Positions 49,427 through 61,832 of a stretch of 64,000 nt of DNA are shown here, one piece after another. The translations under genes were made by a program, and so were the position numbers. Source of the stretch: Diplonema papillatum. Lineage: Eukaryota; Euglenozoa; Diplonemea; Diplonemida; Diplonemidae. Positions within the stretch are counted from its first letter, which is position 1, and each line of letters starts with the position of its first letter. The stretch lies in contig JAPJBO010000039.1 in assembly GCA_030068145.1 (NCBI GenBank), positions 434,001-498,000 of the forward strand. The letters run 5' to 3'. A model generated the notes under the pieces. That model saw only the letters and a program-made list of their open reading frames with translations. It was not told where the DNA came from and ran no database searches.

Positions 49427-50920
49427 TCAGCGCTGCAGCACGGCGGGCAAAGCGTCGCGCTCAGCGCTGCCGAGCGCGTCCGTCGGCTGTCTTCCGACGC
49501 TTGCGAACGTGCGCCTCGGGTCGAAAAGCCGCTCCACCTGCTCCTTCCACGGGTCGTCGACCGGGTTGATGGCGGGCATCCCCAGGTGTTCGAGAACCCG
49601 TGCCGCGACCAGACGGGCGCAGCCGAAGATTTTAGGCATGCCCTCCCCCCGTGTACCCGCCCAAGCAGAACAACCCGTCGTCGCAGGATCCTACTAAAGG
49701 GAGGCGGTCCGGGGTGAAGGCCATGATCCCTGTCCAGTGGTGCGTGGTCTTCGGCGGGTCGGCGGCGGACGCCCCGACGATGCTGCGGAGGTAGGTCAGG
49801 GCCCCGTCGAGGCCCTCGGCCACGTGCGGGTCGATGGATGAATCGTTGGTCACGGCAACCTCGAGAGTCGGACACCACGCCCGTTTGCCGCCCAGCACGC
49901 ATCCGTCCTGAACGGGTGCCACGTACGTGTCGCAGTCGTCCCACCCCAAATTGCATGGCACAACCGTGTCAACCTTCAGGCACTGTCCTCTGACCGATGT
50001 AATATGCTCTAACGCTGGGTGCAGGTACTGCGAGTAACCGTTCGTGGCGAACACGACAGCGCGGGCTTTTAGTGTCTTGTCGCGCGGTCCGTCGGAACCG
50101 GCGAGCGAATAGGCGACTTCGAATGGCCCGGCCGCGCCGGCGCGGGTGACGGAGGTGACGGTGGCCCGCTCGACGAGTTTGAGCTGGCCGCCGGCGCGGG
50201 GCTCGCCGCGAGGCCGCAGCCCGGCGAGCGTTTGCAGCGCGGCGCGCGCGAACTCGAACGGCCGCCACGACGCCGCGGGGCTCCGCAGCGAGCCTATGTA
50301 CAGAGGCTCCCCCGGCCCGCCGGCCTGCGCCTCCCCGCGGAGGACTCGGTCTGTGCCTTCCGGGCCGAGCACGCAGGGGGCGTTGCCGTACTGTATGCCG
50401 ACGGGCGGGTCCGGGTGGGCCTTGCGCAGGAGGGCAACTTCCGTGGCCGCGTCTTTGACCTCGTCGTCGAAGCGGCACAGGGCGACGAACCCGCGCGTCT
50501 GCATGTCAATGCCTTGCCGAGCTTGCGGCGTTGCCCGCTCGACGAACGCCGCGGCCCGCCGGCAGGTGTCGGTCTCGAAGTCCCACAAGGCGGCGGCCGC
50601 TGCGAACCCGTGCGTATCCGCAAGGTCCTGCAGCGGGCCGGCCCCTGGGTACAGGTGCCCTCCGTTGCGCCCGGTGAACCGAGGGTCCGCGCCTCGAGTA
50701 CCACGACGGAAGCCATCGAATACTCATCCGCCGACATGTCGCCCGACTCCTTGCGGAGCAGCCAGTAGGCGGTGGCCAGCCCGCTCAGGCCCCCGCCGAT
50801 GATCACGACGTCGGCGGTTTCACCGTCGTTCACCTCGTCTGGTTGGTCCAGCAGCGGCTCGCGGCCGTCCATCCAGTACGAGACGGTTGGGTTCTCGGAC
50901 GGCACGCTTGAAGCCTTCAT
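49427..50920 (-). pseudogene. FAD-dependent oxidoreductase (DAO family) with two frameshifts
   Basis: Three overlapping frames together encode a D-amino-acid-oxidase-superfamily flavoenzyme of about 500 aa. From the ATG at 50920 (MKASSVPSENPTVSYW) the first frame has the FAD-binding VVIIGGGLSGLATAYWL. Near 50690 the expected GATGRNGGH motif is broken: about 7 bases are missing and RNGGHLYPGAG continues in a second frame. That frame runs through VFATNGYSQYL and the C-terminal FAD-contact motif GIMAFTPDRLPLVG to CLGGYTG, where a run of six G near 49650 causes a second shift into GMPKIFGCARLVAARVLEHL. Such enzymes oxidise amines or amino acids to imines with H2O2 release; the substrate is unknown. 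A short pyrimidine tract and CAAG sit before the start. Two breaks suggest a pseudogene, but the G-run shift could be an assembly error. Confidence 0.8.
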
Positions 50921-52435
50921 CGCGGGATATCCCCCGACCTGGTGAGTCGTTTCTTGCATGAAAGGGAGAGAGGAGAGAGCGTGTGTCATTCGAGAAGCTT
51001 GTACCGCGTACCTGTTCGTCGAACAATCGCCACTTGAACTCGTAAACACCTCTTCTTCACGTGCTAAGAGATCGCGAAGCCGGCGATGCAATAATCCTAA
51101 CGTAACCCCCGCCTGCGCTCGTGACACTGTGTCTTGCTGCGTAATGCTTGCAGTCGCTAAACTAACGTCCCTATCAGCTGTGGTTCGTCTGCTGTCGTTC
51201 AACTACACGTGTAGCACCGGCAGTCGCTCAGCCTTTTTCGTGCCTTGCAACCTTGCCTTGTGTGCCTTGTGTTTGTCCATACACTTGGAGCGGCAGCAGT
51301 GGTACTTGTGTCTGGAGATCCTTATTTGGCGACGCTGATTTGAATATGGAAAACGGCGAAGAGGACGGGCAAACGGGGACGCGATTGTATGGGGGAGCTT
51401 CGTTTGCGCCGGAAGGGACAAGACACGGCTTCGGAGGCTAGGTTCTTTGGCATCGCGCCCGCAATGGCGAATGAATCGTATGCCGCCAGCAACTAACGGG
51501 GGCGCGCGCCTCCGTCAATGCGGCGGAGCGGGCAAGAAATGAACGGCGTGCGCGGAAGCCAGGCAACCTGTTTCCCGCCCCCCCGCCCCCCGCGCGAGAG
51601 CAAGAGACAGCGGCTTTGCCCTCACGCGGCTGGAAACCTTTGAAAGGCGGCCGGGTGGACTGCGAGAGGTAGGGAGAAGAACGCAGGACGCGTTGTATGC
51701 TGACGGAAGGAATCTACAACTTTGTGATTTCTTCTTTTTTTGGGTCAGTTTACCCGAGGAGAGTTTATGCATCACAAAGCATACGCACGGTAGTGTCCGC
51801 TCATAGTAGCTGTTTAGAGTGAGCGTTGGCATAAGACCCAGGGCTTCAAAGCCTCCTGATGACCATCAGCAATTGGTTTCTTGCTCTGTACGTGTACTAA
51901 ACTTTACAGTGTGTGGGTTTTAGAGCTTTTGTCGGTTGCCACGCACTTGCTGACGAAATGGTTTAGGGATGTAGACATGTTGAGCACGTAGCAAAGGCGC
52001 GATACGCTCAGACAACTTCTTGATTGGGATTGGGATGACTTGGTTGGGATGGGAATTTGGGGATGCGTGCTGGCAAGAGTCCAGGGAGACACGGGCTCTT
52101 TCGTCCGCTCTTCGTGAGCTTGAGTACGGTATGATGAGCCTCGTGATTTCGGGGCTCGGGCGACAGCACTTAAAACCCTCGAGATAAGAAACGAGACAGC
52201 AACTTCAACGTTCATCGGAGACTGGATTCGCGACGCGTTTGCGGGAAAGGAGAAGGAGTGCCTCCAAGCCAGCTGTACCTCTCGATTTGTCCCGGCAACC
52301 GGGCGGGCTGAGTTTGCACGGCGACGAATCATTGATCCGATACCAGTGCATAGTCGGCTTGCTTACCAGCCATTGGGTGGCATACCCGCAGCTACTGCAG
52401 GGCCCTCTCTCGTGTGGCTGGCACGTGTACGCCAG
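50921..52435. other. Intergenic spacer between FAD oxidoreductase and MATE region
   Basis: No gene supported. Contains a diverged family B core at about 51810-51870 (CAGGGCTTCAAAGCCTCCTG). ORFs here are short and lack recognised motifs. Confidence 0.5.
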
Positions 52436-52938
52436 ATTCAAGAAGCGAAGTGCAAACAGTTGATAAACATGCAGTAGTCCTACAGTCAGGATTCGCAAGG
52501 CCTATCGGCACGACACACTACAGGGGTGCACGCTCCTGTGCCTTGAGGGTTAGGTCTTTCCAGTCCAGGCGAAGGACAACGATCCCGTACAGTAGACACA
52601 GGGCAGCATAACCGATGGCTACGCCTGAGTACACCGCAGCCAGCGTGTCGTAGATCGTGAACAGAGCGTACACGGCCGGCACTTGCACGAACCACGAGGC
52701 GCCGACGCCCGCGTAAAAGACAGGCTTCGCCAGAGATCTGCTCGAGCACAAGCGACGCGGTCGTGAAGAACATCGCCACAGGCAGATCGCCGAGAAGTTC
52801 TCGATGACCTCCGGGTCCGAGCTGAAGATGTGGGCGACGAGCCGCGTCGAGAAGAAGGACAGGACCGAGATCGCGGCGGCCACCGCGAAGGCGAGCCCGA
52901 CGGCGCAGGCCGCCGTGAACCGCGCGTGCCCGTGGTTC
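52436..52938 (-). pseudogene. Decayed tandem copy of the MATE gene 3' end
   Basis: About 500 bp duplicate the adjacent 52942-53455 segment, covering the last ~140 codons of the MATE gene plus 3' flank. Both copies contain AAGCGAAGTGCAAACAGTTG downstream of the stop and the coding motifs AVAAAISVLSFFSTRLVAHI and GASWFVQVPAVYALF. The left copy has a 14-bp deletion (loss of the ISLSCGV region) and further small losses that break the frame around FSAI, and it lacks the first three quarters of the gene. It therefore cannot make a transporter. The junction lies at CCGTGGTTCAAGCG. Confidence 0.9.
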
Positions 52939-53012
52939 AAGCGAAGTGCAAACAGTTGATAACGTGCCGTAGTCCTACAGCCAGGATTCGCGAGGCCTAA
53001 CGGCACGACTCA

Positions 53013-54722
53013 CTACAGGGCCACACGCTCCTGTGCCTTGAGGGTGAGGTCTTTCCAGTCCAGGCGAAGGACAATGATCCCGTACAGTAGACACAGGGCA
53101 GCATAACCGATGGCTACGCCTGAGTACACCGCAGCCAGCGTGTCGTAGATCCTGAACAGGGCGTACACGGCCGGCACTTGCACAAACCACGAGGCGCCGA
53201 CGCCCGCGTAAAAGACAGGCTTCGCCACGCCGCAGCTCAAGGAGATCTGCTCGAGCACAAGCGACGCGGTCATGAAGAACATGGTCAGGGCCAGCGGCAG
53301 GCGGATCGCCGAGAAGTTCTCGATGACCTCCGGGTCCGAGCTGAAGATGTGGGCGACGAGCCGCGTCGAGAAGAAGGACAGGACCGAGATCGCGGCGGCC
53401 ACCGCGAAGGCGAGCCCGACGGCGCAGGCCGCCGTGAACCGCGCGTGGCCGTGGTCGTTCGCACCGAGCTTCATGCCGATGCGGATGCCGACGATCGCGC
53501 CGATGCTCCCGACGAACGAGTTCGCCGCCCACAGGATGCGGTAGCTGGAGTTGAACACGGCCGCGTCCAACGACGAGATGGCCTGCGCGACGAACCCGAT
53601 CGCGGCCATCCTCCAGAAGTCGCTGCCCAGCAGGATCGTGGTCGGGAGATACAGCTTCACGTACGCCGTGATCCGGCGCGTGGTCACACCGGACGGCAGC
53701 ATTCGGTCAATGCCGGAAGGTTCACCCTCGTCTGCTTCGCCGCCTGCCTCCGGCAGTGCAGACGAAGCCGTCGAGTGGCGATGGGCCGGTGCTGGCACGA
53801 ACGGGACGGGCTCTGGATTTGGCGGCTCGCAGAACTGCTGGGAGGAGGCCTCGGACCCCGAGAGGTCGACGGCGGCGAATGCGTTGACGCACGCCGCGGC
53901 TATCTCCGAAGAGCTCGCGTCGAAGCTTTTGACGGGCGGGTCTGCTCCAACAGACGGCGACGCCGCCTCCCCGACCTGCCCGCCGCCTCCGAGCAGCTTC
54001 TCCCGCTCGCCGCCGGCGCCCTCCGGGACCAGCAAGTGGCGGTACCAGCCGTACAGGATCAGGAACTGGATCACCTCCGCGCCGAAGGTGACGAGCGGGC
54101 AGGCGAGGAACCCGAAGCCGTCCCAGAGCCCCGCGCCGGTGACCAGCAGCAGCCCGGCGGCGACGTTGAACACCATCGCCCACGCCGACGCGTAAACGGC
54201 GGGGTGCAGGATCTTCTGCGACATGAAGAGCTGGTTGGCCAGGTTGTTCAAGATCCGCAGCGGAATGCACGCGGACAGGATCAGCGCGTATCGACCGGCG
54301 TTGCGCGCAATGTCATGCTCGACTCCGAAGATTGCTTCGAGCGCCTGTCGGGTGAACAGCCACGTGACGAATACGGGCACGCTGATTAGCGATGTGACGA
54401 GGAGTGCGACTTTGTACCAGGCCCATACAACTTCAGGCTTGCCGGCGCCGAAGGCTTGGCTTGCGAAAATGCGGAGGCTGCGGCCCATGATGAATACTCC
54501 GGCGATCATCGTCCACAGGTCGCTGAGGCTGGAGGCCTCGAGGTACTCGGACCCGACGTGCCCCAGCAGGGCGCTGTCGGTCGTCTTCATCACCGTCCAC
54601 GCGCTGCGGCTGACGAACACCGGCAGCGACAGGCGCAGGATCAGCGGGACCTCCCGCGTCCACGACAGCGTGCGCTCGGGCCGCGCTCCGCCCGCATCCG
54701 CAGGGCCTGCTGCATCGGGCAT
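53013..54722 (-). CDS. MATE-family efflux transporter
   Basis: A single exon encoding 569 aa. MATE proteins are 12-helix antiporters that expel organic cations or drugs in exchange for H+ or Na+. Two six-helix halves are visible: helices 1-6 from EVPLILRLSLPVFVSRSAW to GFGFLACPLVTFGAEVIQFL, and 7-12 from VKLYLPTTILLGSDFW to IGYAALCLLYGIIVLRL. The linker between the halves (about 235-355) is unusually long and hydrophilic, rich in Gly, Ser, Ala and Pro, and is probably a cytoplasmic loop. The ATG at 54722 follows directly on CCCAG, a possible trans-splice acceptor. A broken duplicate of the 3' end lies immediately downstream. Substrate unknown. Confidence 0.9.
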   Translation of the reverse strand: MPDAAGPADAGGARPERTLSWTREVPLILRLSLPVFVSRSAWTVMKTTDSALLGHVGSEYLEASSLSDLWTMIAGVFIMGRSLRIFASQAFGAGKPEVVWAWYKVALLVTSLISVPVFVTWLFTRQALEAIFGVEHDIARNAGRYALILSACIPLRILNNLANQLFMSQKILHPAVYASAWAMVFNVAAGLLLVTGAGLWDGFGFLACPLVTFGAEVIQFLILYGWYRHLLVPEGAGGEREKLLGGGGQVGEAASPSVGADPPVKSFDASSSEIAAACVNAFAAVDLSGSEASSQQFCEPPNPEPVPFVPAPAHRHSTASSALPEAGGEADEGEPSGIDRMLPSGVTTRRITAYVKLYLPTTILLGSDFWRMAAIGFVAQAISSLDAAVFNSSYRILWAANSFVGSIGAIVGIRIGMKLGANDHGHARFTAACAVGLAFAVAAAISVLSFFSTRLVAHIFSSDPEVIENFSAIRLPLALTMFFMTASLVLEQISLSCGVAKPVFYAGVGASWFVQVPAVYALFRIYDTLAAVYSGVAIGYAALCLLYGIIVLRLDWKDLTLKAQERVAL

Positions 54723-54739
54723 CTGGGCAGCAAACCCCC

Positions 54740-54800
54740 TTCCCTAACAATCTTGCGAGTTTGCCCTACAATGTATTGCGGAGGCGAAAAAGACGCGCTC
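54740..54800 (-). repeat. Degraded family A fragment
   Basis: AACAATCTTGCGAGTTTGCC followed by TACAATGTATTGCGGAGGC matches the 3' end of family A in inverted orientation. AACAAGTGGGAGAAC near 54937 may be the other end. Confidence 0.5.
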
Positions 54801-57709
<2,909 letters not shown>

Positions 57710-58977
57710 CTAGTCCACGGCAGCCGCGTAGTTGTGCATTGGATGAAGGTCAGCTGTGGCCTCGGGTTCAGCTCTGTCTGCTGCCGCCGCCTCAAAAGCT
57801 ATTCTGATCGACGGCCGAATCCGCGATGGGCGCTTGCCTTAGTCGCATGATGCCATCTGGCTGAAGTGAATGTACATGACGACCTGCCGGTTTATTTATC
57901 GCTAAGCCGATTGTCGCGTGTATTGTTCTCGTTACCCCGCCCGTCGTCGTGCTTTTACCATGAACTCCAGCTCCCAGCCTTGTCCTCCTTTGTGACATGG
58001 TGTAGCCGCTGCAGTTCAACCGAGGCGCTGGAAAATGTGTTGCTGCATTTCGTATTGATTAGATCGCAAGAGGATACGTGTGCAGAGAAGAAAGTGCAAA
58101 CCTTCACGAACTTGTCGAGCCACTCAGGCACTTTGTGGGGCTCGCTGCATAAGTGGGCTTCGCCGGCGTCTTGAACGTCAGATTCGTTAATGACGCAGCC
58201 AAGCGCTACCAGCAGGGCAGAGGCGGCGTCGTTGCTCAAGGCCGCAGTCATGTTCGGCCACATTTCGCCCCACGACTCACCCGGTCCGACTTCTAACCCA
58301 CCGCCGGCCAGCAGCTGTGCGCGTGTTGTATGTGTTTTGTATAAGCACCTGCTTTGTAGGAAATGCTTGAGGAGACTGCCAGTTGCGATAGATCAAAGGA
58401 GGTAAATATGCTGTAGCCCACACGAAACACAGGTAAATCTGGGTTTAGTGGCGGGCGTAAGCGTTCAACAAAGACCCACTTTGTAGTTGTATTGTTTTCT
58501 CCCCCTCTAGCCTCCTTCGAAATGAGCACAAGGCAGTCCCTCGAGTATTTCAAGGATATGGCATAAAGTGGGTAATGTCTGAAGCGAAGTATTTTTTAGC
58601 TCACTTTCTCGGGTCACATTTTGAGGCCTGTTCCGAGACCCGCCCGCACCGGGTGGAAGTGGCTCGCTCGAATCACCTGTCGTCCAGCGAAGTGCACTGC
58701 CCTCGACTGCCCCTGGGTGTGTGTGCGTGTTGTTCTTGCTACGTGATTATTGGGAAAACGAAAGCAGGAGACTGGCCCATCGGTTGGCGGCAGAAGCTGG
58801 ACGTCTCTTTCGAGAAGATGGCACAGGAACCTGTGTCCTGGGTAAGAAAAAGAGGATAGTGCAGATAGATACCTCCACAGCTCGGCGGTCTTCTTGGCAG
58901 CCTTGGCACTGGATGGTGCCGTCTCTGCCGGCGACTTCTCGTAGAACCGCGACGTCGAACCAATTCTCGCATTCGGG
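57710..58977 (-). CDS. Exons of an unidentified gene
   Basis: Three minus-strand segments look exonic. 58977-58873 (acceptor CATACAG, donor GTATCT) encodes a Lys/Ala-rich stretch containing RFYEKSPAETAPSSAKAAKK with strongly GC-rich third positions. 58314-58102 (acceptor CGCACAG, donor GTTTGC, phase 0, 71 codons) contains GESWGEMWPNMTAALSND and EPHKVPEWLDKFVK. 57832-57710 (acceptor GGCAAG) continues in phase 0 with an acidic tail ending NYAAAVD and a TAG. The second and third fit together. The first ends in phase 2 and cannot join the second directly, so an exon is missing or the first belongs elsewhere. No start codon was found. The family is not recognised. A family D repeat lies in the intervening intron. 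Confidence 0.4.
58335..58467 (-). repeat. Dispersed repeat family D, copy 4 (inverted)
   Basis: On the minus strand it contains CTTACGCCCGCCACTAAACC, TTTACCTGTGTTTCGTGTGG, TACCTCCTTTGATC and TCCTACAAAGCAGGTGCTTA. It is the best match to both 10195-10325 and 35612-35745. Confidence 0.75.
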
Positions 58978-59491
58978 CTGTATGGTTTGTTGGGGAGTGG
59001 GCACCTTTTCCCGACGGTTTCGCATTCTAAGGAAGGGAGCCGGTGTGTTCGAGTCGGGAATGGGGTTCGGTTGATGCGGCAATCCGTGCTAGTCTTGATC
59101 TTGCACAAGGCGCCTTGTGCGGTGTTAGTGCTGGTGCCAAAAGGCGGGTAACTCGTTTGTCTGCTGGGACAGAGTGATCCGTTGGGTGTCTCACCCTTAC
59201 TTGTTCACTCTGCTGTAGGAGGCTGAGCCGGGGAGCCTCTTCGGTTGAGTGACCGGGTCTCTGGGGTGTATTGTGCCTCTTCTTTGTTGAAGGATGCGAG
59301 TGCGGTGTCGCATCCATCTCTTCGCAGAGCTATGACGGGCGATGGTCTGGGTTGGGTCTAGCCTTTCGAAAGAAGCGTAATAGGAAAACATGAATATTCA
59401 TCGCTCTACCGCACTGGGAAAGACACTGGGAAAGACACTGCTCTGCCGACTTGATGTAGAAACGCTCACGGTCCTCTGCCCGTGAAACATG
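58978..59491. other. Short spacer downstream of the Roc-COR gene
   Basis: About 510 bp without a supported gene. It may hold an upstream exon of the unidentified gene, but no ATG followed by a good donor was found. TGGGAAAGACAC occurs twice in tandem near 59415-59440. Confidence 0.45.
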
Positions 59492-61389
59492 CTACGAGGC
59501 TCGCTTTCGGGAGATGAGCGGGAGGGCAAACAGTACCTCGATGCATGGTTGGCAGCACGACACGGACAGGCCATCATATTCATCAGCGAGAGTTCTGATC
59601 ACCTCGTCGACGTACGCAACGAACTCCGTGAGATTGACACGTTCCTCGTCGGAAGACGGCAAGTCTGGCATGGCACATTCCGGGAGGAAGTACGTGTAAA
59701 TCATCGTGTCATCCCGGTAGATGAACGCGCGGATCGAGTCCGTACCGATCCACATGCCGTCCTTCCAGTGGTCACGCAGCTCGAACGAGTAGTTGCTCGG
59801 CAGGTATTTAGAGTCGGTGCCGATGTCGGGGGCGAGGCCGGACTCAACGGCGACCGAAAGAGGGATGAGGAGGTGGTGGAGGCGGCAGACGAGGCGGAAG
59901 TAGAACTCCTTCGGGAAGATGTTGAAGAGGTACATGCGGCCGACGCCCTTCTGGAAGAGGTAAGGGACCACGTCTTTCAGGACTGGCGGGCAGGGGTACG
60001 GGAAGAGGCACGGCACGTAGAACTTCGACGCCGACGATATGGACGACAGTTTGTCGGTGTCGTGCAGCGACGTCGTCGCCTGCAGCGGGTCTTCACCCGC
60101 ACTGTCCGGGAGGACCCTCTGGAACACAAGGTCCATGCTGATCAGCAGCTGCAGGCACATTTCGATCTCCGCTGTGTCCAGCGGCACCGAGCGAGGCTCG
60201 TTCCGTATGTTCTTGATCGACTTCTCCAGGCACACCCGGAGCAGGTCCAAGTTGATCTCACCCTGCCGGATGCCTCCCCGATCAGCCTTCAAGGCGTCGA
60301 CCGCGTTGAAGTCCAGACCACCGATATACCGCCGCATCTCAGGCGGCGTGTAAATGACGTGAGCGTAGCTGAATAGGGCGCTCACCATGTGCGAGAGCCA
60401 GATCGGATGCAAAAAGATGTATGGATTGTCCAGCAGCCGCTTGGCCTGCGTGAAGAGGTAGATGACGTTCCAACAATGCAGCAGGTTCGTGCAGTCGCAG
60501 AGCTCGCGCTGGTCTTCGATGCCGAAGTCCGCTGCGAGCTGCGCGTACTCTTGGATGGGGAGGAGCAGCTTTTTCTTCTCCTTCTTGATCCGCTCGAGCT
60601 CCTTCCAGAACTGGACGTGCCGGCCGGGGATGGCGCCGGCGGGGAACGTGCGGTCGTCGATGCACAACCGGAAGGCGAGTTCGCCGATGGCGCGCAGCAG
60701 CTCGGACATCTTGACGCCTTTGGGCGTCTGGAACTTGCCCCCCCAGGCTTGCCTCGTCTTCGACGACACGGCGTACGACCCCGCGATGTTGATCGACTGG
60801 TTCGGTTCTTCCGAGATGCGGATGGACTTGACATAGTCCTCAAAGCGGTGCTTGACGTTGTTGAGCACTGTGTTCACATACGACAGCGACTGATTCGGTA
60901 GCTCGTCTTTGTGCGTGCCGATGATAACCGCGGAACAGCCGGGTGCCTTTGAGTACACCTCGTCGAGCCAGTTCATCATCCGAGCTTCTTCCTCTGCCGA
61001 CATCTCGCCGTCTTCGTAGTTGCTCATCTTCCAAACGAAGACGAAGATTGTGCGCGGTGTGAGGAACAAGCTGTGGCTGTGGTATACTTCTTGTCCGGCG
61101 AAGTCCAGCACCTGCAAGGTCAGCTCGTCGTCGTCTTTGCTGCCCGCGCCGAAGCCCTCGTAGCGGAGACGGTGCTCCTGGACTTCGATACCGGTGGTGC
61201 ACATCACCTCTGGCAGCTTCTTGAAGAACAACGGATCTCCTTGCCAACACTTCTTCAGGCTCGTCTTCCCCGCCTCTTCGTGGCCCACGAGGATCAGCTT
61301 GTACTTCCTCACCAGCTGCGGAGGGACGCGAGCGACTTGCTTTCGATTCGCTGAGAACAGCCCCACGTCGACGTGCTTGATACGGCCTC
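59492..61389 (-). CDS. Roc-COR GTPase without LRR or kinase domains; 5' exon unresolved
   Basis: The main exon encodes about 630 aa. Near the start it has a Roc GTPase with P-loop GHEEAGKTSLKK, switch DFAGQEVYHSHSLFLT and nucleotide-specificity motif GTHKDE. It continues into a COR domain recognisable by YIFLHPIWLSHMVSALFSY and by the C-terminal half around VVPYLFQKGVGRMYLFNIFP. Roco proteins are GTP switches that dimerise through COR; large members add leucine-rich repeats and a kinase, both absent here. There is no in-frame ATG before the P-loop. The codon at 61366 is GTG and a stop lies at 61457-61459, while TTCCAAATCAG at 61390-61400 is a good acceptor, so a short upstream exon must carry the start. 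The gene ends in TAG after RKRAS. It has the same orientation as the kinesin gene upstream. Confidence 0.87.
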
Positions 61390-61604
61390 CTGATTTGGAA
61401 GAATTGCTACGAAACTGAACGCAACCCCTCGATATGTAGGAGAAGGAGAGGTGTGATCAAGTAGCGCCAAACTATCGTGTCAGCCAGTCACAGAATACAT
61501 TGAGAAAAACACAAATGGGGGCCGTATTCGTGCGGCAAAGACGGAACTCGGAAGAAAAGACAGGTTTTGATTAGTTGTGCATGCTAGTTAATCGTACTGA
61601 AAAG

Positions 61605-61800
61605 GGTCGTTGATGAATGGGTTCTCTTAGAGCAAGAAAGGGCTATATGGGTATGGGTTGTATATTTGGTGCACGCTTTCGGTATGGGTTATGGCTAGCC
61701 ATGTCCGGGACTGTTTGTGACTGACACCAAGTACATTCGTGGAATGTAGTCTGGGCCCCCGATGTTCTTTTAGAGTGAGAGCTCACTTGACAATTACTTT
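61605..61800 (+). repeat. Dispersed repeat family B, long copy
   Basis: Carries GGGTTCTCTTAGAGCAAGAA, TTTGTGACTGACACCAAG and TTTTAGAGTGAGAGCTCACT, matching blocks of the 1483-1700 and 45415-45500 copies. Block order suggests either an internal repeat or two neighbouring copies. It fills much of the space between the kinesin 3' end and the Roc-COR gene. Confidence 0.5.
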
Positions 61801-61832
61801 GCGGAGGACGTTCATATGGGTCTCGGGTGTTT

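Noticed and set aside
58840..58872. A 36-base micro-intron after the 58873 exon
   Set aside because: The following sequence has no coding bias and soon hits a stop, so the GTATCT donor more likely belongs to a longer intron.
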